Source of the DNA: Bacillota bacterium | Lineage (GTDB): Bacteria; Bacillota; Desulfitobacteriia; Desulfitobacteriales; Desulfitobacteriaceae | NCBI GenBank assembly: GCA_023390635.1 | Contig: JAEWCM010000063.1 | Span: 1-12,248, forward strand | Reading direction: 5' to 3' | Length of the DNA: 12,248 bases | Shown here: positions 1 through 6,382 of the stretch, piece after piece | How the letters are laid out: each line of letters begins with the position of its first letter | How positions within the stretch are numbered: position 1 is the stretch's first letter | Translations under genes and position numbers: made by a program | Notes under the pieces: model-generated | The model's input: the letters and a program-made list of their open reading frames with translations, nothing else | Told to the model about the DNA's origin: nothing | Database searches by the model: none

Positions 1-1
1 G

Positions 2-850
2 ATCAAAGCCCTGCCGGAGAAACGCATCGGTGGGGAACGGCTTTTTGAGATGCCTGAGCATTGTCCGGAATGCGGCGGTGTGGTGGTACGGGAAGAAGGA
101 GAAGCGGCCCATCGTTGTACGGGAATCAGCTGCCCTGCCCAGCAACGGGAAGGGATTATCCACTTTGTTTCCCGGGATGCCATGAACATTGACGGACTCG
201 GTCCGGCGGTGATTCAGCAGCTCTTGGAAAATGGCCTGATCAGGGATGCTTCCGACCTCTATTTTCTGAAAATGGAACTGCTCACTCCTCTGGAAAGGAT
301 GGGGGAGAAGTCTGCTTCTAATCTTCTGCGGGCCATTGAGGACAGCAAGGAGAGGGGACTGGCTCCGCTGATCTTTGCCTTGGGAATTAGGCATGTGGGG
401 GAGAAAGCGGGAAAAATACTGGCCCAGCGTTTCGGTTCGATGGATCATCTGCTGCATGCGACGATGGAGGAACTGCAAACTATTCCTGATATCGGACCGG
501 CGATGGCAGCAAGCCTGATCACCTTTTTTGCCCAGGAAGGCACCTTGCAGTTCATTGAGCGCTTAAAGGAGGCCGGGGTGAGAATGACGGCGGATATCTC
601 TGCCAAACCGGCGGTTTTTGCCGGCAAAAGCATCGTGGTCACCGGGACCCTGGAACAGTTTGATCGCCATCAGATCGAAGAGATGATTGAGAGCTACGGC
701 GGTAAAGCGGCGGGAAGCGTGAGCAAAAAAACTGCCTTTGTCGTGGCCGGAGAGAAGGCCGGCTCGAAACTGGATAAAGCCAGGGAGCTGGGAGTACCGG
801 TGCTGACAGAGGCTGAATTCCTCGCTCTGGTGGAAGAGGAAAAAGAGTAA
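2..850 (+). CDS. ligA: NAD-dependent DNA ligase, C-terminal part (5' end outside window)
   Basis: This is the last ~282 residues of LigA, which seals nicks in duplex DNA during replication and repair using NAD+ as AMP donor. The frame is open from base 2, so the gene starts upstream of the window. Numbering from base 2, a four-cysteine zinc site is visible (C21, C24, C39, C44, in CPEC...CTGISC). Tandem helix-hairpin-helix DNA-binding repeats follow (about 120-175; GIRHVGEKAG and IPDIGPAMA). A BRCT domain ends the protein (about 200-282; GKSIVVTGTLEQF and a C-terminal VLTEAEFL). The adenylation and OB domains lie outside the window. The order zinc finger, HhH, BRCT is diagnostic of bacterial LigA. 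A hairpin follows the TAA, and gatCAB lies downstream, a common Firmicutes neighbourhood. Confidence 0.97.
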   Translation: MKALPEKRIGGERLFEMPEHCPECGGVVVREEGEAAHRCTGISCPAQQREGIIHFVSRDAMNIDGLGPAVIQQLLENGLIRDASDLYFLKMELLTPLERMGEKSASNLLRAIEDSKERGLAPLIFALGIRHVGEKAGKILAQRFGSMDHLLHATMEELQTIPDIGPAMAASLITFFAQEGTLQFIERLKEAGVRMTADISAKPAVFAGKSIVVTGTLEQFDRHQIEEMIESYGGKAAGSVSKKTAFVVAGEKAGSKLDKARELGVPVLTEAEFLALVEEEKE

Positions 851-879
851 TCGGCCCAAACGGGAAAAGGTTTTATGTA

Positions 880-930
880 TACAAGCGGGTGAGGACGCTG
901 TTCCTTGCCCGCTTGTACCTTATTTGTTAT
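880..930 (+). terminator. Hairpin terminator after ligA
   Basis: Bases 880-889 (TACAAGCGGG) pair perfectly with 908-917 (CCCGCTTGTA). Inside the loop AGGA and TCCT can add four more pairs across a TG/TG internal loop. The tract after the stem is T-rich but interrupted (CCTTATTTGTTAT), so it is a moderate rho-independent terminator. It begins 29 bases after the ligA stop. Confidence 0.65.
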
Positions 931-933
931 AGT
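905..933 (+). promoter_or_regulatory. Candidate sigma-A promoter for the 953-1136 element and gatCAB
   Basis: TTGCCC (905-910), a 17-base spacer and TATAGT (928-933) match the sigma-A consensus at 4/6 and 5/6 positions. The -35 box overlaps the right arm of the ligA terminator. Transcription from about 940 would run through the structured repeat at 953-1136 as a ~280-base leader before gatC. No better promoter is visible in the ligA-gatC gap. Prediction from sequence only. Confidence 0.4.
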
Positions 934-952
934 ATAGGGAACGGTGATATTG

Positions 953-1136
953 AGGGCGAGCTTGATGCACAACGCTTCGGATGGCGTCGGGGCTGCCGCA
1001 CTGGCGTTCGTGGCGCGGCACCAAAAACCCCGCTGTGATCAGTATGTGAACCATTGGCGCTGCCTGCCACGGACGCGGCGTTTGGCTTACCGCCCCTTTG
1101 CCCAAGCCCTACGCTTTTGTGTATCGGGCTCGCCCT
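953..1136 (+). repeat. Structured intergenic repeat, copy 1 (upstream of gatCAB)
   Basis: This is one of two related elements, the other at 4571-4752 in the same orientation. Bases 961-1015 match 4578-4632 at 49 of 55 positions. A second conserved block near the 3' end includes identical GCTTTTGTGT (1113-1122 and 4730-4739), and weaker similarity continues to about 1180. The ends pair: AGGGCGAGC (953-961) with GCTCGCCCT (1128-1136). Inner helices include CGGGG (988-992) with CCCCG (1028-1032), TGCCGC with GCGGCA, and CGCTGC (1058-1063) with GCGGCG (1075-1080). It fills most of the 373-base ligA-gatC gap. It could be a structured RNA or leader, or a small non-autonomous mobile repeat. The open frame through it is not convincing as a gene. 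Confidence 0.75.
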
Positions 1137-1223
1137 TTCGGGGCTGTTTGGGCTTGCTTGGGCCTTCTTTGGAGGCTGTTGGGGAGTTTTGAAAAATCAA
1201 ATTAGGAAAGACGGTGGAACAGG

Positions 1224-1508
1224 ATGAAAATATCCCGGCAAGAAGTGGAGCATGTGGCTTTGCTGGCCCGGCTGGAACTGACGGAAGAGGAAATTGAGAC
1301 GTATACGGGACAACTGAATTCCATTTTGGATTATGCGGCGAAGCTGGAGAAGCTGGACACTGATCAGGTACAGCCTACTGCTCATGCCGTCCCGATATAT
1401 AATGTGCTGCGGGAGGATGAAGTAAAGGTGGGAGTGTCTCAGGAAGAAGCCTTGGCCAATGCTCCCGAAGCCGAAGACGGATTTTTCCGCGTACCTAAAA
1501 TTGTTTAA
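1224..1508 (+). CDS. gatC: Asp/Glu-tRNA amidotransferase subunit C
   Basis: The 94-residue product is a normal-length GatC, the small subunit that wraps around GatA and stabilises the GatA-GatB interface. The complex converts Glu-tRNA(Gln) or Asp-tRNA(Asn) to the amidated form in organisms lacking the matching synthetase. The N-terminus (ISRQEVEHVALLARLELTEEE) followed by FxxQLxxIL-like text, here YTGQLNSILDYAAKLEKLDT, is family-typical. So are the conserved PTAHAVP-type segment and the C-terminal FRVPKIV. The start ATG at 1224 has only a modest purine-rich ribosome site (GGTGGAACAGG). It is the first gene of gatCAB, 106 bases before gatA, and is preceded by the structured repeat at 953-1136. 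Confidence 0.96.
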   Translation: MKISRQEVEHVALLARLELTEEEIETYTGQLNSILDYAAKLEKLDTDQVQPTAHAVPIYNVLREDEVKVGVSQEEALANAPEAEDGFFRVPKIV

Positions 1509-1614
1509 GAAAGACCAAGCTGCCTGAAATGTCCGGGTCAGAGGCGAAAGAAGGAATGAGCCAAGACTTCATATGAAAGGACAAGCAGGTAAGAGAAAAA
1601 GGAGGACTGGCCGG

Positions 1615-3084
1615 ATGGACGTGACAGCGAAATCAGCGGCAGAGCTGCATCAGTTATTAGTAAGTAAAGAAATAAGTGCCACCGATCTGGTGAGTACATA
1701 TTTAAAGAGGATTGAGAAACAGGAGCCCAAAGTGAAGGCTTATGTTACCGTCACAGGGGAAGGGGCATTGGCCCAGGCCAGGAAAGTGGATGAGAAGCTG
1801 GCAGCGGGAGAGCAAATCGGTCCTTTGGAAGGAATTCCGATGGCTTTGAAGGATAACATCAGCACCAAAGGTGTACGTACGACCTGCTCCTCAAAAATGC
1901 TGGAGAATTATGTGCCGATTTATGATGGGACTGTGGTGGAGAAATTGACCCAGGCCGGAGCCATTATGCTGGGAAAAGCAAATCTGGACGAGTTTGCCAT
2001 GGGGTCATCAACAGAAAACTCGGCCTTTTTTTCCACCGGTAATCCGTGGAACCTGGAATATGTACCGGGTGGATCATCCGGCGGACCGGCTGCCGCAGTG
2101 GCTGCGGAGGAAGCGGTCTTTAGCCTGGGATCGGATACAGGAGGGTCTATCCGTCTTCCGGCCGCCTATTGTGGGGTAGTGGGACTGAAGCCAACCTATG
2201 GAGCGGTTTCCCGCTACGGACTGATTGCTTACGCCTCTTCTCTGGATCAAATCGGACCTTTCAGCCGGACAGTAGGAGACAATGCTTTGGTGATGAATGC
2301 TATTGCCGGTCATGATGCCAAAGATTCCACCTCTGCTCCTTATCCCCGGCCTGATTTTACCAAAGCCCTGGTGAACGATGTGAAAGGGCTGAAAATCGGA
2401 ATTCCCCGGGAATATTTCGGGGAAGGCGTGGACAAGGAGGTAGCTGCAGTTATCCGTCAGGCTATTTCCACACTGGAATCCCTGGGGGCTGAGGTAGGAG
2501 AGTGTTCCCTGCCTCATACCGAATATGCCATTGCCGCTTATTATCTGCTTGCCACGGCAGAGTGCAGCTCCAACCTAGCCCGTTATGACGGGGTGCGCTA
2601 TGGCTACAGGGCATCGGAAGCGGAAGACGTGCTCAGCATGTTCATGAAGACCAGGGCTCAGGGGTTTGGTGATGAAGTAAAGCGGCGGATCATGCTGGGA
2701 ACTTATGCGCTCAGCTCCGGCTACTATGATGCCTATTATTTAAAGGCCCAGAAAGTCAGAACCTTGATTAAGCAGGATTTTGATCAGGCTTTGAATCAAT
2801 TTGATGTATTGCTGGCTCCCACATCGCCGTGCCCGGCCTTCCGTATTGGGGAGAAGACCAGTGATCCACTGGCCATGTATATGACGGACATTTGCACGGT
2901 GACCTTAAATCTGGCCGGATTGCCCGGCTTGTCCGTACCGGCGGGCTTTATCAACGGACTGCCTGTCGGCATGCAGCTTATTGGTAAGGCCTTTGATGAA
3001 AGCATCCTTTACCGGGTGGCCTATACCTTTGAACAGAATACGGAATTCCATCAGGCGCGTCCGGCCCTGGTCAAGGAGGTATGA
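1615..3084 (+). CDS. gatA: Asp/Glu-tRNA amidotransferase subunit A (amidase)
   Basis: GatA hydrolyses glutamine and passes ammonia to GatB for amidation of mischarged tRNA. The start at 1615 gives 489 residues, typical for GatA, and has AAAAAGGAGG at 1596-1605, nine bases upstream. An in-frame ATG at 1573 would add 14 basic residues, has no comparable ribosome site, and is rejected. The amidase-signature fold is clear. The Ser-cisSer-Lys catalytic set falls at K79 (MALKDN), S154 (PGGSSGGP) and S178 (DTGGSIR), the positions known in the structurally characterised Gram-positive GatA. The stop (TGA, 3082-3084) sits two bases before the preferred gatB start, so translation is probably coupled. 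Confidence 0.97.
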   Translation: MDVTAKSAAELHQLLVSKEISATDLVSTYLKRIEKQEPKVKAYVTVTGEGALAQARKVDEKLAAGEQIGPLEGIPMALKDNISTKGVRTTCSSKMLENYVPIYDGTVVEKLTQAGAIMLGKANLDEFAMGSSTENSAFFSTGNPWNLEYVPGGSSGGPAAAVAAEEAVFSLGSDTGGSIRLPAAYCGVVGLKPTYGAVSRYGLIAYASSLDQIGPFSRTVGDNALVMNAIAGHDAKDSTSAPYPRPDFTKALVNDVKGLKIGIPREYFGEGVDKEVAAVIRQAISTLESLGAEVGECSLPHTEYAIAAYYLLATAECSSNLARYDGVRYGYRASEAEDVLSMFMKTRAQGFGDEVKRRIMLGTYALSSGYYDAYYLKAQKVRTLIKQDFDQALNQFDVLLAPTSPCPAFRIGEKTSDPLAMYMTDICTVTLNLAGLPGLSVPAGFINGLPVGMQLIGKAFDESILYRVAYTFEQNTEFHQARPALVKEV

Positions 3085-3086
3085 AC

Positions 3087-4541
3087 ATGGGAGCAGAGGA
3101 AAGATATGAGATGGTCTGCGGCATGGAAGTCCATGTGGAGTTAAAGACAAAAACCAAGATTTTTTGCGGGTGCTCGACTGAATTCGGCGGAGAGCAGAAC
3201 ACCCATGTATGCCCTGTCTGCTTGGGCATGCCTGGTGTGCTGCCCGTGGTCAATAAACAAGTGGTGGAGTATGGAATCAAAACGGGGCTGGCCCTGAATT
3301 GTGAGATCGCAGAGTTCTCTAAGTTTGACCGAAAAAATTACTATTACCCCGATCTGACAAAGAATTTCCAAACCTCTCAATTTGATCTTCCTATTTGCCA
3401 AAACGGCTGGCTGGAAATCGAAGTAAACGGGGAGAAGAAGAAAATCGGCATTACCCGGGCCCACATGGAAGAGGATGCAGGGAAGCTGGTCCATTCCGGG
3501 GAGACGATCACGACTTCTTTTGAATCCTATGTGGATTACAACCGGGGCGGTGTCCCTTTGCTGGAAATTGTCTCCGAGCCGGATATCCGCTCAGTGGACG
3601 AGGCGGTAGCTTATTTGGAGCAGCTGGTACAGATTCTTGAATATGCGGAAGTATCCGACTGCCGCCTGGAACAAGGGTCGGTGCGCTTTGACGTGAACGT
3701 GTCCCTGCGCCCCAAGGGCAGCAGTGAATTGGGAACGAGGACGGAGAGCAAAAACCTTAACTCCTTCAGCTCTGTCCGTCGTTGTTTGGAATATGAGATT
3801 GAACGACAGGCGGAGCTGCTCAACGCCGGAGAAAAGGTGATTCAGGAGACCAGAACGTGGGATGAAGGGAAAGGGATGACCTTCGCCCTCCGCTCCAAGG
3901 AAGAGGCTCATGATTATCGCTATTTCCCTGAGCCCGATCTTATGCCTTTGGTGATTGAGCGGGAATGGGTGGAACGGGTACGCCAAACCTTGAAAGAATT
4001 GCCGGCTGCCAAGCGGGAACGGCTGATCGCTTCCGGGCTGTCCGAGTATGACGCAGGAGTGCTGACTGCTTCCAAGGATCTGGCAGAGTTCTTTGATCAG
4101 GCCGCCGAACAGTTTAAGGATCTGAAGGCCCTGGCCAACTGGGTAATGGGAGATTTTACCCGTCTGCTCAATGCCAGACAGTGTGAGGTCAAGGAAAGCC
4201 CTGTATCCCCTGCTCAGATGGCTGAGCTCCTGACCCTGATTGAAAAGGGCAGCATCAGCGGCAAGATTGCCAAGACTGTTCTGGAAGAGATGTTTGAGAG
4301 CGGCAAAGATCCGGAAGTGATCGTCAAGGAGAAGGGACTGGCCCAGATCAGTGATACAGGAGCTCTGGCCGGAATCATTGATGAGGTGATCAATGCCAAT
4401 CCTCAGTCGGTAGAAGATTTTAAAGCCGGAAAGGAACGGGCCATCGGTTTCCTGGTCGGTCAGGTAATGAAGGCCACTAAGGGGCAGGCCAATCCGGGGA
4501 TGGTTAATCAGATGTTGAAAGAGGCTTTGGCTAAATTTTAG
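3087..4541 (+). CDS. gatB: Asp/Glu-tRNA amidotransferase subunit B
   Basis: GatB is the kinase/transamidase subunit that phosphorylates the mischarged Glu or Asp on tRNA and replaces it with the amide using ammonia channelled from GatA. The preferred start at 3087 gives 484 residues and is seven bases from GGAGG (3075-3079). The alternative ATG at 3081, overlapping the gatA stop as ATGA, is only one base from that site. Visible marks are the N-terminal GMEVHVEL, a zinc-type cysteine set C27, C29, C42, C45 (CGC...CPVC), and YYPDLTKNFQTSQFDLPI of the cradle domain. A C-terminal YqeY-like tRNA-binding domain ends ERAIGFLVGQVMKATKGQA...MLKEAL. Last gene of gatCAB; a second copy of the repeat follows 29 bases after the stop. 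Confidence 0.97.
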   Translation: MGAEERYEMVCGMEVHVELKTKTKIFCGCSTEFGGEQNTHVCPVCLGMPGVLPVVNKQVVEYGIKTGLALNCEIAEFSKFDRKNYYYPDLTKNFQTSQFDLPICQNGWLEIEVNGEKKKIGITRAHMEEDAGKLVHSGETITTSFESYVDYNRGGVPLLEIVSEPDIRSVDEAVAYLEQLVQILEYAEVSDCRLEQGSVRFDVNVSLRPKGSSELGTRTESKNLNSFSSVRRCLEYEIERQAELLNAGEKVIQETRTWDEGKGMTFALRSKEEAHDYRYFPEPDLMPLVIEREWVERVRQTLKELPAAKRERLIASGLSEYDAGVLTASKDLAEFFDQAAEQFKDLKALANWVMGDFTRLLNARQCEVKESPVSPAQMAELLTLIEKGSISGKIAKTVLEEMFESGKDPEVIVKEKGLAQISDTGALAGIIDEVINANPQSVEDFKAGKERAIGFLVGQVMKATKGQANPGMVNQMLKEALAKF

Positions 4542-4570
4542 TGCATCCATTGCTTAATTACGCTGGGGCG

Positions 4571-4752
4571 AGGGCAGCTTGACGCACAACGCTCCGGAGG
4601 GCGCCGGGGCTGCCGCACTTGCCTTCGTGGCGTTGCGCCGGAACCCCTGCTGCTTTCTGAATGTGAACCTCCGGCTTAACGCGCCGCAAAGGCAGCGTGT
4701 GTCATGACGCCCCTCTGCCCGATTCCTGCGCTTTTGTGTGTAAAGCGGCCCT
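4571..4752 (+). repeat. Structured intergenic repeat, copy 2 (downstream of gatB)
   Basis: This is the direct, diverged partner of 953-1136. The closing helix is retained with different bases: AGGGCAGCTT (4571-4580) opposite AAGCGGCCCT (4743-4752), nine of ten pairs. GGGG (4606-4609) with CCCC (4644-4647) matches the same inner helix as copy 1. A central hairpin CGCCGC (4682-4687)/GCAGCG (4692-4697) sits where copy 1 has CGCTGC/GCGGCG. Weaker similarity runs on to about 4795, ending in a TTTTT tract near 4784-4788. It occupies the first half of the 588-base gatB-nifV gap. No coding frame is maintained here. Confidence 0.75.
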
Positions 4753-4901
4753 TTCTGGGTTGATTAGGTCTTTCTTGAGCTCTTTTTAGGGACTTGGCCT
4801 GATCTTTGGCATGTATAGAAGTTGGTTCGAAGCTTGGTTCTTTTAGAACAATATTTTGAATAGAGTTATGACAGATCGGCTGCCAGTGGAAAATGAATAA
4901 A

Positions 4902-4940
4902 TATTCAGTGTTGTGAAACATATGCATATAATACTGAATA
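4902..4940. promoter_or_regulatory. Inverted repeat upstream of the homocitrate synthase promoter
   Basis: TATTCAGT (4902-4909) and ACTGAATA (4933-4940) are a perfect 8-base inverted repeat. The AT-rich spacer contains a 10-base palindrome ATATGCATAT. It lies 16 bases upstream of the candidate -35 box, in a stretch with no gene. The position and symmetry suit an activator or repressor site, but no regulator can be named. Confidence 0.35.
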
Positions 4941-4955
4941 CTTGTCATTGGATAC

Positions 4956-4984
4956 ATTACAAGCGGCCGATTCTGTAGTATAAT
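4956..4984 (+). promoter_or_regulatory. Candidate sigma-A promoter for nifV-like gene
   Basis: A perfect TATAAT (4979-4984) is preceded at 17 bases by ATTACA (4956-4961), which matches the -35 consensus at four of six positions. Transcription would begin near 4991 and give a leader of about 140 bases to the TTG start. That leader would hold the hairpin at 5004-5056. Confidence 0.5.
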
Positions 4985-5003
4985 AGATGAATCGGTTGAT
5001 ATT

Positions 5004-5056
5004 CAGGCTCCCGGGTAAGGCTGCAAAGGGTATTTGTGACCTTGTCAGGGAGCCTG
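5004..5056 (+). promoter_or_regulatory. Long leader hairpin before nifV-like gene
   Basis: CAGGCTCCC (5004-5012) pairs perfectly with GGGAGCCTG (5048-5056). After one G/A mismatch, 5014-5020 pairs with 5040-5046 (two G-U pairs), and CAAA (5024-5027) can pair with TTTG (5033-5036). The structure lies within the predicted 5' leader, immediately after the transcription start. No T-run follows, so it is not a simple terminator. It may be a regulatory, stabilising or protein-binding element; it matches no riboswitch that I recognise. Confidence 0.45.
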
Positions 5057-5129
5057 TTGAAAAGATCAAGAGGTATTTGAGGAGATGAAAGGCTGAAAGG
5101 TCTTTATTTAAATGAAAGAGGTGATGGCA

Positions 5130-6266
5130 TTGGCAAAACCATTGACGATTGTAGATACAACGCTGAGAGATGGCGAACAAACGGCTGGAGTGGTTTTTTC
5201 CAATCATGAGAAGGTAAGAATCGCCAGATTACTTAACGATTTGGGCGTAGATCAGCTTGAAGTAGGTATTCCCGTAATGGGCGGCGATGAGGCGGCGGCC
5301 ATCAAGGAAATTGCAGGCTTAGGTCTGAAGGCCAGCATTATGGGCTGGAACCGGGCTGTCATCAGTGATATTGAATCTTCTTTACGGTGCGGAGTGGATG
5401 CGGTGGCTATTTCTATTTCCACTTCGGATATTCATATTGAACATAAACTGAGAACGACCAGGGAAGCTGTGCTGGAGCGGATGGTGAAGGCAACGGAATT
5501 CGCCAAAAAAGAGGGAGTGTATATTTCTGTGAATGCGGAAGATGCTTCCCGTTCCGATCCGGATTTTCTGGTGCAGTTTGCTCTGGCTGCCAAGCAGGCA
5601 GGCGCCGACCGGCTCCGCTACTGTGATACGGTGGGAATTCTCGAACCGTTTACGACCCGTGACCGGATTGTCGATCTGATTGCCAAAACAGGCATCGACG
5701 TGGAGATGCATACTCATAATGACTTTGGCATGGCGACAGCCAATGCTCTGGCAGGAGTGAAGGGCGGAGCCACCCATATCGGTGTAACGGTCAATGGTTT
5801 GGGTGAACGGGCCGGAAATGCTGCTCTGGAAGAAGTGGTGATGGCCCTGAAATATCTGTCCGATATCGATCTTAATTTTGCCACCACCCGGTTTGTGGAA
5901 GTGTCCGAATATGTAGCCAGAGCTTCGGGCCGGATGCTTCCGGCATGGAAACCGATCGTGGGCAGCAACATGTTTGCCCATGAATCAGGCATTCACGCCG
6001 ACGGTGCTCTAAAGAATCCTTTGACTTATGAAGTCTTCAAACCGGAGGATGTAGGTTTGGAGCGGCAGATTGTGATCGGCAAGCATTCAGGGCGTGCTTC
6101 GGTTAAGGCGAAATTCCATGAATACGGGATTACCCTCACCGAGGAAGAGGCAGAAGATATGCTGGCCAGAGTGCGGGCTCTGGCGGTGGATATGAAACGG
6201 CCCTTGTTTGATAAAGAGCTGATGTATGTCTACGATGATATGGTTCATCACCGGGCTAAGATCTAA
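5130..6266 (+). CDS. nifV: NifV-like homocitrate synthase (possibly acting as a citrate-forming enzyme)
   Basis: This is a DRE-TIM family synthase condensing acetyl-CoA with a 2-oxo acid, 2-oxoglutarate in true homocitrate synthases. From TTG 5130 it is 378 residues, the NifV length; isopropylmalate synthases are usually longer. Visible are TLRDGEQ with R13/D14 (substrate and metal), metal ligands H194 and H196 in HTHNDFG, the NGLGERAGNAALEE signature (222-235), and a short C-terminal part without the LeuA regulatory domain. The start is uncertain: AAAGAGGTG (5115-5123) is well spaced for TTG 5130 but too close to ATG 5124, while ATG 5112 has only a weaker upstream site. The neighbour is an isocitrate-type dehydrogenase. 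No other nif gene is in the window, so a role in FeMo-cofactor, 2-oxoglutarate or Re-type citrate chemistry cannot be settled. Confidence 0.85.
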   Translation: MAKPLTIVDTTLRDGEQTAGVVFSNHEKVRIARLLNDLGVDQLEVGIPVMGGDEAAAIKEIAGLGLKASIMGWNRAVISDIESSLRCGVDAVAISISTSDIHIEHKLRTTREAVLERMVKATEFAKKEGVYISVNAEDASRSDPDFLVQFALAAKQAGADRLRYCDTVGILEPFTTRDRIVDLIAKTGIDVEMHTHNDFGMATANALAGVKGGATHIGVTVNGLGERAGNAALEEVVMALKYLSDIDLNFATTRFVEVSEYVARASGRMLPAWKPIVGSNMFAHESGIHADGALKNPLTYEVFKPEDVGLERQIVIGKHSGRASVKAKFHEYGITLTEEEAEDMLARVRALAVDMKRPLFDKELMYVYDDMVHHRAKI

Positions 6267-6310
6267 AGAGGCAATGATGTGTGCAGCTTGCTCATCTTCG
6301 ATCACACACC

Positions 6311-6338
6311 TTTTCTCCTCTCTGGAGAAGAAGTTTTT
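6311..6338 (+). terminator. Weak terminator or attenuator between nifV-like gene and dehydrogenase gene
   Basis: TTTTCTCC (6311-6318) pairs with GGAGAAGA (6324-6331), including one T-G pair, around a five-base loop. A five-T run follows at 6334-6338. A second small hairpin, TGTGTG (6278-6283)/CACACA (6303-6308), lies just upstream. The downstream gene has no convincing promoter of its own, so this probably allows partial read-through and lowers its expression relative to nifV. Confidence 0.45.
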
Positions 6339-6382
6339 GCTGGCGTTGATATAAAAGATGAAATTTGAGAGGAAGAAAAACG

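Noticed and set aside
944..1192. 82-codon open frame through repeat copy 1 (plus strand), with a similar frame partly readable in copy 2
   Set aside because: There is no ribosome site. The corresponding frame is stopped in copy 2, and differences between the copies fall at all codon positions and often change residues. The pairing pattern explains the conservation better than a protein does.
3591..4550. 319-codon open frame antisense to gatB
   Set aside because: It is the mirror of a strongly conserved coding gene, has no ribosome site and has no recognisable domain. Long antisense frames are expected opposite such codon usage.
4987..5088. 33-codon open frame in the nifV leader (start ATG 4987)
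   Set aside because: The ATG lies just after the TATAAT box and before the expected transcription start, has no ribosome site, and overlaps the leader hairpin. A leader peptide cannot be supported.
5112..5132. Upstream ATG starts (5112 or 5124) for the NifV-like gene
   Set aside because: Not excluded but less favoured: the only strong ribosome site overlaps the first codons from 5112, sits too close to 5124, and is ideally spaced for TTG 5130, after which homology to the family begins at once.
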